Part shown: in pieces, positions 9,820 to 20,729 of the stretch
How the letters are laid out: the number at the start of each line of letters is the position of its first letter
How positions within the stretch are numbered: the stretch's first letter is position 1
Origin: Gelatoporia subvermispora B
Lineage: Eukaryota > Basidiomycota > Agaricomycetes > Polyporales > Gelatoporiaceae
Assembly (NCBI GenBank): GCA_000320605.2
Contig: KB445799.1
Coordinates: 1,039,234-1,103,233 of the forward strand
Direction: 5' to 3'
DNA: 64,000 nucleotides
The notes under the pieces: generated by a model
Told to the model about the DNA's origin: nothing
Seen by the model: the letters and a program-made list of their open reading frames with translations, nothing else
The model's database searches: none
Made by a program: the position numbers and the translations under genes

Positions 9820-11194
9820 ATGCCACGACCAGGAACACGATCTCAGCCGCAACTTTCGCAGTCGCAGCTTCGGAAGGCGCCCAACGGTCAATCACAGCGT
9901 ACTAGGCGCGGGCGAGTGGAGGTGGAAGACGAGGGCCCTAGCCAGGTCAACGGGCACGATGAGGACGAGGACATGGATAGAGAAGACGGAGCTGCAAAGG
10001 GGCCTGATGTAAATCGCAATCTCGGGAAATCGGCCATACTGATATTGACCATGCGTTAGGAGCTACAAAGGGCGGCTTATGACCTTGTTAGGCTGGCACT
10101 GTTCTCAGAACAGCGGCGTTCCCCGTTGAAGAGGGAAGAGATATCGAAGAAAGGTCAGTCTATTGTGCTCTTGCTTGCCTGAAGGTCGCTGAGAGTGCTT
10201 ATGATGCACGTTCAGTCCTGGGCACAAATTCTCGTGCATTCAATGCGGTCTTCGCGCTCGCGCAGGGCATGCTGATCAAGACGTTCGGGATGGAACTCGT
10301 CGAGCTCCAGTCGAACGCCAAGGAGGACGAGGAGGCGGCAAAGCTTATGAAGCACACAGGGATCAAGAAAAGAGGTAAGTACACTATCTGCCTACGCTTC
10401 TAGTCCTGGGAATCCTACGCAGCAAACAGCTGCCCCGACTGGTACAAAGAACTACATCCTGCGCTCAACCCTCGACCCCGCCTTGATCGAGCTCGCAAAT
10501 GCCCCAGACCCGGACCTACTCGCAGAGGAGCGGGCGGAGTACGAGGACGCGGAGGGCGTGGACGACCTCGACCTGCGCTCGTCGGGGAGCATCCTCGCAT
10601 GGAACACGGCGGACCATCTCGACGCTGTCGGCATCCTCCATATCATTCTTGCGCTCATCCTCGTCGAGGGCCGGGTCCTCAGCGACAGTGCGTCCTCCTC
10701 TTCCTTTCTCTCGTCGCTACACACTCAGCTCACTCCCCTCTGTCCTAGACGACTTCCGCGCGCTGCTCAAACGCCTCAGCCTTTCCCCCACCTCGCCCAT
10801 CCCACTCGCCGCGCACGCCACAAAGCGCGCCTTCTCCATGGACGACTATCTTAAAGACCTGCTCAAACAGGGCTTTCTTGAACGCACGAAGGTTGGCGAG
10901 CCCGCGCGGGCTGGCGGGAAGCGTGGGCGCGTTGCTGCGAGCCAAGGAGGTCCGGACGAGCAGGGCGCGGTGGAATGGCGCTGGGGCCCCCGCGCGCACA
11001 GCGAAATTGGCGAGAAGGCCGTGGCAAGGTTCGTCGCAGAGTTCATGGTCGAGCGCCCCGCGGCGGAGGACGACGACGCGGAGCGCAGGCCACGCCGCCG
11101 CGAGGAGGACCCAACGGCAAAGAAACGGATGGAGTTCATGATGCGCGGGATTGAGCGCGCGGCGTCGGGGAATCCGCTGTCTGATGTTCGGTGA
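9820..11194 (+). CDS. nse3: NSE3-like MAGE-domain subunit of the SMC5/6 complex
   Basis: Five exons join in frame (9820-10008, 10060-10153, 10216-10374, 10430-10687, 10749-11194) to about 381 residues. The N-terminus is basic/acidic and probably disordered (RTRRGRVEVEDEG, DEDEDMDRED). The MAGE homology region follows: LVRLALFSEQRRSPLKREEI, then GTNSRAFNAVFALAQGML, FGMELVEL, KNYILRSTLD, HLDAVGILHIILALILVEGR, and a winged-helix end with DYLKDLLKQGFLERTK and VEWRWGPRAHSEIGEKAVARFVAEF. Nse3 binds Nse1 and Nse4 and bridges DNA in the SMC5/6 complex for recombination repair. The charged C-terminal tail (EDDDAERRPRRREED) is longer than usual. The start is supported by the first in-frame ATG and by the MCB cluster just upstream. 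Confidence 0.9.
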
Positions 11195-11388
11195 GGCGGG
11201 TACGGGAGGGGTGTAACTTATGTGCTGTATTTGGTGTGCTTGACATGGCTTACTTTGTATCCATCGCCTACAATCTTTCTATCTCTTCTTCCAAAGGTAG
11301 GACACAGTGAGAGATGCTCAAGGATGCACGAAAGCAGGCGATGTGGAAAAAGTAGATACGAAATCTCAACGAGCTGGTCTTAATTACC

Positions 11389-13896
11389 TCAAGCCCGTCT
11401 CTGCATCAATCTGGCCTTCAGCATCTGCTCCTTTGACGACACATCACTAAATTCCGCGCTACTCGGAGCAGGCTCAGCGACTTGACTGCTGGCTGCCTTC
11501 TTCGCAGCAGCAAGCCGTACACGTAGCAGTGCCTGGCTGCGAAGTTTAGCCTCCCTATCAGTGGCTTCTTGCTCAGCCGGTAGCGGCCGCTCCCCCACAC
11601 AGCTTGCTGTGCTCGAGGCGGACTGCTCTAGACCATCCGCGTATCTGGCGCCGGACACGTCTGCTGCAGTCGGGACCTCGTGCCGACATTTCTCCTCGAG
11701 CAGCTTGCTTAGGAGCCTTGTGCGCGCATCCACGATCCGGGCCACTGCTGAATCGTCAGAAGAGTGAGATGCTCCTCCAGGAGTCGACGGCCCGGTCGAC
11801 TGCGACGACGAAGGCGGCAGCGATGGGCTATCGGACAGCCGTTCGAACAGAGATGGTCGGCCAGGGTGCCCCGAGTCGGTCCCTGAATTTCGGGAGCTCG
11901 ACGCCTTGTGTTCGTGAGCGGACGCGGACGAGGACTGAGCCGAAGGAGTGGACTTTTGTGTTGTACTACGGGCCCGTGAAATCTGGGGCGCATTGGGATC
12001 ACGATCGCGCTGGTTAGCACGACCGGCGAGATGAGCATGCACAGATTCAAGGAGCCCGCGGTTCCTGATTCTTGGCACAGGCCTAGGCCTGTCGGATGGC
12101 TTAAGCGTCGTCTCCGCAAACTGAGCCAGGTCGCTGGCACTTGATTGAGTGGGCGGTTGCATGATCTGCACAGGTGGTGTATCGCGCAGATCCGGGGTGG
12201 GAGCGGGCGAAGACTCGCCTGTAGAGACAATTGGGTCGTCTCTTGCTCTCCCCTTGCCCTTGCGGTCATGCTGGGGCGCAGTATCAGGCCGCTCTTGACT
12301 GGTGCTATGATGCTGTGGGGATGTCGGTCTGTGGTCTGTGGTTTCAGGATGAAGCATTGCCGGATCAGCATCGATTCGCCGGGGATCTGTATGCCCTGTA
12401 CGGCGATCGAAAGATAACCCATCCCTGCTCTCCCAACGTCGGTCACGAGAACGACTTCGGCGTTCGCCTTGTCGAGGATCACTTCGCTCTATAGAACGTG
12501 GGCGTGGACTGGGACGACGTCGTCGTCGTGGAGGAGATCTTGGTGGCGACGGTGGACGAGAAGACACAGAGGACTCGGGCGAATCGGATTGTACCCGACG
12601 ACGCGGTCGATCCTCTGAACGGGATCGTGAACGGCAGCGAGACATATCCCGTGCTCGCCATCGCCTTCGTTGATCCGGCAGAACCGGCGGGGGAACATCC
12701 TCCGGTATATCGTACTAACGAGGCATAATCAGTCCGGAGTTGTTGCCCAAGGCACAGCATCCTACATACCTGCACGGCTCGGTCGTATAGAGGCAACTCG
12801 CGGTAGGGCGAGCGCATGAAAGAGTATAGTTCTGAGGTAGCAGCACTCGGTCAGATTGTGTGCTCTCCTGGAAACAAGCAGCAGATGTATTGAGAAACAA
12901 CGAAGCAAGGATAGACTTACCATGCGCAAAATGCTCAGCGTTGACCCGCGAACCTCCATTGTCCATGTCGAGGAATTCAGCAAGCAATCGTACGGCGGGC
13001 TCCGATCGGATGTCAAGAGACTTCATGAGGGATATAGTGAATGTTGTGAGGAACTGCGTGAAAAGTCGAGTCAATTGTGAGGACTTTACGATGGCAAATT
13101 GAGTCAGCGTACCTCTACATCGAGACCAGGCCAAACTCTCAGCTCTCGTCTAAGGAATATAGTAGCTCGGCTGATGTGATCAGGAGATGCTGCGAACTGC
13201 GCGGGGGTAGGGAACGGCTTGTATCTCGTGTAGGGGTTGGAGGCGACATGCTATATGGCACCATAGTCGGTATCAGTAAAGACTTATCATGCATATAACC
13301 TCAGGCTACTCACCTTGGCGTACAATTTATGTCTATACACCCACCGTCTGTGCTCAATGGCTCGCTCTAACTCGTCAGCCTCTTCTTGTTCCCTCCACCG
13401 TCTCCTACCCCATTCCTGCTCCCTCCTCGTCTGTGCACGTCGTCTCGCCACAGTCTGTGCGCGCACGCCCTCGGAAAGACGTGATGAAGAACGCAGCGGG
13501 GTTAAGTAGTGCTTCTGGTAATCATACTTCGAGCGAACGTGGTGGATGAGGTAGTCTCCTATTGTCTGGGTGCACAGAGGGCACTTGCGGGACTGCTCTG
13601 CATTACCCATGAAGAATAAAATATTCTCTGTCAGTGTATGCGGGCAATGTGCTTGGAACGGCGGACTGACCGGTCCAGACGAGGAGACACTCGAAGCAGA
13701 ACTCGTGCGAGCACTTTGGGATGATAGTGCGGTCGGCGAGAGGCTGCAGACAGATGCTGCATTGTTCGACATCCGAGTCATCTAAGTCGTGAGGGATATC
13801 AGGGTCGTCAACAGTGCGAGCAGCATCGAGAGGTGGCGAGGATGAGGCGTTGAGCTTGATCCGCTTAGAGGGAGGACTGTCCGCCCTGGGGGTCAT
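11389..13896 (-). CDS. TOPORS-like RING-finger E3 ubiquitin/SUMO ligase
   Basis: From the start at 13896 the protein has a short basic region (SPPSKRIKLN), then a C3HC4 RING: CSICLQPLADRTIIPKC, SHEFCFECLLVW, spliced to SRKCPLCTQTI. A charged helix-rich segment follows (RREQEWGRRRWREQEEADEL). Then comes the TOPORS-type region: FLRRELRVW, LTRLFTQFLTTF, VRLLAEFLDM, HFAHELYSFMRSPYRELPLYDRAVQYDIP, which parallels human TOPORS HFIHEFISFARSPFN...YDCP. The C-terminal about 420 codons, one long exon (11389-12645), are Arg/Ser-rich and disordered, ending LMQRRA. TOPORS acts as a nuclear ubiquitin and SUMO ligase in the DNA damage response. Substrates in fungi are unknown. A TATATA box lies about 45 bp upstream. 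Some middle exon borders are uncertain, including one apparent intron near 13100 that would be only about 29 nt. Confidence 0.85.
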
Positions 13897-14106
13897 TGGA
13901 GTCCTCGTGATGTCGACTGTCAAAGTCTATATCACAGGAGTATATATCGCAACTCAAGGTTGTTGAACTGAAGAACAAGGACAGAAGGAAGTCGGAGATG
14001 ATGAGCTGAGCAAGACGGACTCCGCGCTGGTGGCGCAGGGTCAGCGACGCTACATGCGACGCTAACTTAGTTTGTTCCGTCCACGATTTCCTTGGCCTCC
14101 TCGACG
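13897..14106. promoter_or_regulatory. Divergent promoter of TOPORS-like gene and MDP1-like gene
   Basis: A 210-bp gap separates two divergent starts. GTATATATC near 13940 is a TATA candidate for the minus-strand gene. No other clear element is seen. Confidence 0.4.
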
Positions 14107-15104
14107 ATGACTAGCCGATTGCCCAAACTCATCGCTCTAGATCTAGAGTATGACTCGGAATCTTTGTACATGACCATATGCTGTTCTGACTGCGATCTGC
14201 CCACCAGCGCAGTTATACCCTCTGGGATCTCTGGATAGATACTCATGTTACCCGTGCGTGTTTGTTATACCATGCCACTGCAGCGTCGAACTTAGTGCTC
14301 ATACGAAATCACAGCACCCCTCAAGCGTGACGGAGAGACCATAAACCGTGTCACTGATAAGTGAGTCGGTATCGAGCTCTCAGCATCTCGACCGCCTCAC
14401 TCGACCCGTCTTAGATATGGCCAGAAGATTGCTTTATACCGTGATGTGCCAGAGATCCTCCATCGTCTGCGTGCCGCCGGGGTGATCATTGCGGCATGCT
14501 CGCGGACGAGTGCCCCTTCCTTGTGCGCATTCCTGGAGAGTTGTGTAAGTACTAGATATCCTAACGACGTGCACGCAGGGCACGCCAAGCTCTCTCATTA
14601 CTTCTGGTTCCCCCGCGTTCTGGCGACAAGCACGGGTCACCCACCCCTGCTATCGGGTTCTTCAATCAGCAAGAGATTTACCCAGGTGAGTCTCTGGCCT
14701 TTCTAGGCCCGATCAATCGAATCACCGCGACCTTCTGTGTGTTGATGCGACGCATTCTTCAGGGTCGAAGCTGACCCACTTCAAGAGGTTGCATGAGAAG
14801 ACCGGTCTTCCATACTCGGAGATGGTAAGTTGACTTGCTACCTTGACGCCCAAGAGGTTTAGCATACGTTGTACAGCTGTTCTTCGACGATGAGAGGCGG
14901 AATAAAGAGGTGGAGTCCCTAGGTGAGTTCTCTAATTTACGCCTGGACAACTCAACTTAGGTGTGCGGAAATGTAGGTGTCACGTTCTGCCTCGCTGCAG
15001 ACGGTCTCAATGATAGCACGTTCGAGAGCGGATTGAAGGAGTGGAGGAAGAGACATCCAGTGGAGGTCAACGAGGATGCTAGCGGAGATGCTGATATCAA
15101 CTAG
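14107..15104 (+). CDS. mdp1: Magnesium-dependent phosphatase-1-like HAD phosphatase
   Basis: Eight short exons (14107-14147, 14213-14253, 14315-14360, 14415-14522, 14579-14685, 14763-14824, 14877-14922, 14977-15104) join in frame to about 192 residues. HAD motif I is LIALDLDYTLWDLW, with the nucleophile and general-acid aspartates. It continues with WIDTHVTPP, the substrate-loop helix VPEILHRLRAAGVIIAACSRT (motif II), the lysine segment FNQQEIYPGSKLTHFKRLH (motif III) and FFDDERRNKEVESLGV (motif IV). This matches MDP-1, a Mg-dependent phosphatase linked to repair of glycated proteins or phosphotyrosine hydrolysis in vitro. It has the usual family size and appears intact. Exon 1 splits the DLDYT motif, a good check on the splice model. 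Confidence 0.9.
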
Positions 15105-15351
15105 TGGTTCAGTCGATCTGTGACCACCCTGACGAGGAATGCACTATAATTTCGGCATCTAGTCAAGCTGTTTACAGGAATGTAGCAAGCATACCGTTCT
15201 TTCGAGAATACATGCGAAACACAAGGAAGATAGCGAATTTTCCAGGGTGACTGGATCCATTCTCCTGTCTACCTGTGGACTCCCCGAGATCGCATCCGTC
15301 AACTTCCGCATCTCTGACCCCATTTTCGATCATCACAAACCGCGCCTATGC

Positions 15352-17526
15352 CTACGTCGTGGCTGTCACCGAATAACCCGTGACTATGTCCGCCTTCGAT
15401 GCAGAGCGGGGTACAATTGAACATTCAAATGGTCGTAAAAGGCTGTGAGCACACAATATATGTCAGCAAATGGCATCAGATGCAAAAGATCCAGATACGA
15501 GAGACGAACGTGATAAGATACTCGTTGAAGCGCACATCTAGACACCCTGTCGATGGCGGAGCGAGGTCGAACGCCCACAAAAGCGTTGTCGCGAATATGA
15601 AAATCGAGTTCCTAGCTAGGAATCTCCCGGAGCATATCCTATACATAGCGAATAAATTCGGTGAGCGGCTCCGGCAGAAAAACTGAACACATGAATAATG
15701 CGTACCGGCGTCCAAAGCCAAATGCCCAAACAGACGGGTCAAGCGCAGGTTGCGCATGGTCTAGGAACCTCTCAGGTATGAATTCCTGCGGATTGTACTT
15801 GTCATTCGGTTCAAATGCGATCGACCTGACATTGGCAATAAGATTTTGGCTTCTTCGCATGCCGATATCGAAGCTTAGTTACCAGACATTTGGAATGACA
15901 ACTGTTCCCTTCGGAATGAAGTAACCTTCATACTCGTCATCTTCGAAACTGCAATGAGGGACTCCTGCGATGTCAAATTCACATGAATGTATCGCTGTCC
16001 TCCCATATATCGCCGTACCTAGAGGTACGCTCGGGTGCCATCGCATTGTTTCATTGATAACGGCCTCAACATACGGAAGATTCGGGATATCGTTTATGGA
16101 GGGCATCCGGTCCTGACCAATCACACGGTCGATTTCTTCTTGTGCACGGCGTTGTACGTCCGGGGCTTTTCACCATGGCAAGAACGAACGCCAATACAGC
16201 TGACAAAGTCTAAGATCCATCAGGGCTAGTCTCTGGATCCTTGAGCAAATCGTACAGTATCGGCCCCGGCTTTAACGAGGTAAGTATTGTTCGCTAAACG
16301 GCGAACAGAGGCTACATGCGCACCTCCGTACATTCCTCCAGCGGCACCCTTTATACGGTCTTCTAGGTTTGGCATGTTTTCAGGTGGGTCCGTCAGGAGC
16401 TGCTGCACGAGAGAAGGTGGTGCAGTGCCCGCTTCCTGCCACAGGAAACTTAGCAGTGTCAAGGGTCTATATTTCACCATACCATCTCGCGCTTCACATG
16501 ATCGAATTGCACATTCAATATGTTTGTGACTACATCCCAGCCATATTTTGCCTCTTTCTGGAATTGCATCCAGGATGGCGCATACTTCACTGCCAGGTTT
16601 ATCAGTATCGGCTAGTATAATGACAACTGGAACATACAGAAAGGTAAGGTGTCACAGAGATATGATCCAGGTAGTACCGCCTTCTGACCAATCCTGTTCA
16701 ATTCCTCAGCCAGCAACGGAATCTAATGAAACGTAAGCCGGTCACAAAGTTTCACGGGCGTTGCCTGCCTCACATCGCCGTCGGCATGTTCAGGACGTAC
16801 TCCGTATGTTACAGCGAGAAGGGCTCTGGTTGTGGTCCTGCAAAGATTGGTTAGAGAAACCCAAATGATATCCCAGCCTTACGCACAGACGCAACATAGC
16901 GTAGAAGTTTTCCGGAGCTTCCAATACATCGGCTGCAAGTCGAACCGCAATTTCCTCCAAAATACTGTCGTAGGTCTTCACGGCAGACGGAGACAGTGCC
17001 ATATGGGCTAGTTTTCGTTCTGCTCGCCAAGTGTCTCCATAATCGCGTAGCACAAACGTCTGAAATGAAGTCCGCCGATATCAATGACCAAGACGCTCCA
17101 TGACTTACTCGGTCCAATCCCATCAAGTCGTGGCCGAACACGAGGCGGGCCCTCCCTGAGTAGTTGTTCGCGCGTTTTTCGAGCAGGTGCGTCATAGCTT
17201 TTAAAGAGTTTACTACTAGAACGCTCTTCCCGAGGCCTCGGAAATAAACGAGATCGCCTTCATATAAAATATTAATCAACCATAACATTGCCACTAAGTG
17301 GGCCCGTACCATACTTCTCCTTGTGTGCTGTAAACTTGACCCATGCTTCTGGTAGTCCGACGTGCATGATGTTGCCGATCACAGGTTTCATAGGCGGGCC
17401 TGGGGGATACCGTCGTGTTGGTCCGTTTACTGTACGTGCGCAACATCTTGATGCAACGTATATAACGAGAGCTATGGTCGCAAAGCTAAAGCACTGGTCC
17501 TGCGAAGGCAACATGGTGAAGGGCAT
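15352..17526 (-). pseudogene. Cytochrome P450 (P450-B), one-base frameshift
   Basis: The start at 17526 gives an N-terminal membrane anchor (FATIALVIYVASRC), the hinge RRYPPGPPMKPVIGN, then GDLVYFRGLGKSVLVVNSLK, the C-helix WRAERKLAHMAL, the I-helix [40 protein letters not shown] and the heme loop FGFGRR-ICSGRFLARN (serine where its relatives have proline, which the RxCxG signature tolerates). The last exon ends PFECSIVPRSASK...SVTATT. In the exon after the I-helix, the frame [15 protein letters not shown] runs into CCCCGG near 16162-16165, and the next conserved residues [17 protein letters not shown] are in the +1 frame. One extra base there breaks the gene unless it is a sequencing error. 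Everything else appears intact, so decay is recent. Confidence 0.75.
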
Positions 17527-18535
17527 GGAAAGGCCGACAGGAGAACCACGTCAACTGTTCAGCGCAACCTAAGTGCATTATAATATATCTGACAGCCATC
17601 GTGACGTCAAGGAAGCTCATCAATTACATGACGTATGATGTTCCGTTGGTCTTGTCGAAGCTACCGGACTACAATGTGCTTGGAGCGAGGAGGCTGGGAG
17701 GGAGTCCGCACAAGAGAAGCGAACTTAGAATCTCGGATCGCACTCGCTAAAAGATGAAATCGACCCCATGTCAAGTACGAAAGGTGCTGTTACCTAATGG
17801 TCGAGTGTGTTCGAGGTGCTTCGTAGTCAAACCTCCAGACCTTTTGTGCCAATCGCATTGCACGTATATTGGAGCCGCAGACGTTTCGCAGGGAACTAGT
17901 GCCACGTAAAGTTCAGCATATCGACTCGATCTAGACACACCTCAAATCATGCCTATCTTGTCCACAGTACTTGTTACGATCTGGATGTCTGTGCACGCTA
18001 CATGTAGCTATCCGTGAATCCGAACCCCGAAGAAATGGTATTTTGGCGTGTGAACGACGTGGTGCAGGTGTTTAATTGCTTTGGATCTATCAGGGCTACA
18101 CAAAGGAGGGTAGGCTGAGCGGTGAAACGAGCTAATATCTGTCTGGTATTGGCTGATGATCGAAATAGATGCGTCTGTGCGACGCCGAGTCTGCAGATAT
18201 ACGGAGTGGTTTCAAGCGGTATGGAGGACTGTTGTCTCGTTGAGTGGTGTGTCGATGATGAGCGAGGAATGAAGTCGAACGTTCATGGCGATGCGCTGAT
18301 GGCATAACCGCACAGATAGACGCGGCTTACTTTGTGTCCTCCCATGGTTGATTCTTGGTAAAGTCGAGAACTAGCTGGCCACGCAAATTCCTTAGGCAAC
18401 ATCAGAAAATCCTGATATTCCACTGCATAGTAATACAGCCAACGACTCAGTCCGACACGTACAACTCGGAGCACCTGTAAACACCCCTACTCTTTGAACT
18501 TTGTGAGAAAACGTGCAGAAATGATCGCAACTTCT
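17527..18535. other. Intergenic between P450-B and the oxidoreductase
   Basis: Contains the P450-B promoter and the 3' region of the oxidoreductase gene. Two isolated TGACGTCA-like half-motifs occur (near 17600 and 18542). Short open frames have no recognisable domain. Confidence 0.4.
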
Positions 18536-19777
18536 CTAGGCTGACGTCAAGTCAACCCTCTTGCCTTCCTGTGCACTCCTTGTGATCGCATCCAGAAGTC
18601 TTCGCGTCTGAACCGCATCCTCGATCGTCGTATATGACCCTTGCTCGCCCTTCGCAAACTCTGCCCACGCTCTCCCCGGGTTTGTCAGGCCGTCCTCACT
18701 CTCAACCTTAACCTCCTCGCCATTGAAGTACATCGTCGGCTCCAGCACATGAATGAAACTCCCGCTGAGACTGTCGCTTTCCAAGCGCACCGAACCCTTC
18801 TCTCCGTCGATCTGCCATATGAAAGGTGTGCCAGCGCGGCCACCACGTGACTCGAGCCCGCCACGCCAGTGCAGGCTTGCGACCGTTCCACGCTTGAGGA
18901 TACCAACAACCGCGACCTGATTGGCGTTCGTGCTCGGAATGGTTCGGCCAGTGGGCTGTCCGGATGCATCGACGAACTCGGCGGTGGGATACTGATTCTC
19001 GCAGACGGCGGAGAGCGATGCGAACGGGCCGAGGACGAAAGTGAAGCAGTCGAGGAAATGGCCAACGGCGATATCGAGGAGCGTCGCGCCGTTCGAGGCG
19101 TCAGTCGCGTAGCCGCCCTTGCCCTCAGACACGTAGGGCGCCCATGCAAAGAGTTCACGATACATACGACCGGTCTACAGGAGATAGTTATCCTGAGCAC
19201 GGTAAGTAAGTAAGCAGCTCGTGAGACCTACCACTGTAGTAGACATAATTCTGCCCAGCTGATCATTTTCGATCATCTCTTTCAACTGGGTTTCAGTATG
19301 AGCTTTATCAACACATGCTTGTCCATCTCGCCTCACCTTCTTCAACGTCGGGCTCTGCCTACCTTGGCACCCGACGAGCGTCCTCACGCCCTTCCTCCTG
19401 GCAGCCTCTGAGAGTGCCTCTGTTTCTGCGAGGCTCTTGCCCGCGGGCCACTCCACATAGAGGTGCTTGCCCGCGTCCAGCGCCGGCATCGCAGCGGCAA
19501 AGTGATCCGGCGCCTTCACGGATACAACTACGACGTCAACGTCCTCGTCCGCCGCTATGGCGCGCGTACCGTCGGTGCCGTGGTATCCCTTGACTGCGCT
19601 GCCGGTCTTCTTTGCATATTCAGTAGCAGAGACCGCGGCGGACTGCTCGCTACGGGTGCAAATGGCGGTGATTTTATACTTCGAGGAGAGTGGCGGCTGC
19701 GTCAAGGGTGGCGCGAGCATGGTTGTAGCCCATCCTTCCTTTGACAGGCCAACAAACCCGATGCGGATTTGCGACAT
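18536..19777 (-). CDS. Gfo/Idh/MocA-family (Gal80-like) oxidoreductase
   Basis: The start at 19777 opens a Rossmann domain (RIGFVGLSKEGWATTML), followed by ITAICTRSEQSA, DVDVVVVSVKAPDHF and HLYVEWPAGKSLAE. The EWP motif is the Gal80-type variant of the EKP active-site motif. A 51-nt intron joins GRQSPTLKK to LKEMIENDQLGRIMSTTV. The C-terminal half has LFAWAPYVSEGKGG, LLDIAVGHFLDCFTFVLG (substrate/dimer domain with the conserved HFLD), VASLHWRGG, WQIDGEKGSVRLES and ends at VDLTSA. Members use NAD(P) on sugars or related alcohols, while Gal80 itself is a regulator without known catalysis, so function is open. A decayed inverted copy lies at 23640-24240. In transcription order this gene precedes P450-B, as the decayed copy precedes P450-D. 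Confidence 0.87.
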
Positions 19778-20093
19778 TCCCGCTGATGATGAGTACGGCA
19801 GATCTGTGGGTAGCACTGAGGAGTGCAAGGACGGGTTCTACTTCTCGAAACATGCGTCAATTTATATGGGGGACACATGACCGGATCCAGGGTTAGGGTC
19901 CAGATCCACATGAGTGATTCGTCAGGAAAGGTTTTCAACCTCACGAATGCATTACACTCATATGCAACCAATCAGTTCGTCTCATGGTCAGATGCTGAAT
20001 TTTGAGCGGCCATTACGAAGATTACCTTGATAGGCAAGTCCGAGATTTTCGGAGGGCGCGACCCCGTCGGGTGCCGCTGCGGCATCAATATCA
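19778..20093. other. Intergenic upstream of the oxidoreductase
   Basis: Separates the divergent oxidoreductase gene and the DUF4246 remnant. I see nothing else. Confidence 0.4.
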
Positions 20094-20477
20094 ATGATGA
20101 GGCTCCCGAGGTCGATCACTGTTGTTCACGATCGTGGGACCCGGGGGCACTTGATGCGTCGAGGCGGTGTCAATTTTGAACAGTCCGACAACGCTCTTGA
20201 TAACGACCAAATGCGCGGTTCTCATTCTGACGAAGATCTGGTTCTCGAGTTCTCGTCGTCGTTCGACTTCATCGGCAATGGTTTTGTCACACTCGTCAAG
20301 CGGCGCATGCGCATGCTCGTGTTAGAGTTCACGGAGAAGTCACGCTGGCACGAGGAAGTCTTCGACGAGGCCATCTTTAATAAGTGGAGGCGGGGGCTTA
20401 TGGAGCAGGACGACGCGCTCGTGAAGGCACAAATTTGGGTGGCGAGACATCGTGCTGGCGCGCCCGACTGTTCGTGA
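20094..20477 (+). pseudogene. DUF4246-like gene remnant
   Basis: The stretch KRRMRMLVLEFTEKSRWHEE followed by VFDEAIFNKWRRGLMEQDD (about 20298-20415) reads like the N-terminal part of fungal DUF4246 proteins, which have an ...LITDKPDWDRKVFDEEIVAKWR-type pattern. The family is normally several hundred residues long. Here the frame ends at 20477 and no further DUF4246 sequence follows before P450-C. It is therefore a fragment. Its function is unknown. The upstream part of the frame has no recognised match. Confidence 0.5.
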
Positions 20478-20489
20478 CCCGAGGACCTT

Positions 20490-20729
20490 GCGAAGTAGGC
20501 ATCATTGTTGGCCCAGAAGCTCCACTGTAAGGCTGGCCTTGGAGCTGGAAGCTCCGCTGCCCACGGAGGCGCCTCCGGAACTGAATGAAGCTCTCGCCAT
20601 CGCAAGGTTTCCTTGGAGGTACATGGGTCAGCAGACGAATAAACCATAATGTGTCTCCGATCCGTCAGGCAGTTGTATACTCGTACTTCCAGACTCTCTC
20701 GTCATTCGTTCCGCTGTTTCCTCATCGCC
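20490..20729 (+). repeat. Upstream block shared by P450-C and P450-D
   Basis: Several stretches recur upstream of P450-D (about 25770-26180): GGCCCAGAAGCTCC near 20512 and 25768, and CCTTGGAGGTAC...GGGTCAGCAGACG near 20610 and 26147. The two genes were copied together with 5' flanking DNA. Confidence 0.65.

Noticed and set aside
11561..12494. Several plus-strand and alternate-frame ORFs inside the TOPORS-like C-terminal exon
   Set aside because: They are shadows of the Arg/Ser-rich coding exon on the minus strand.
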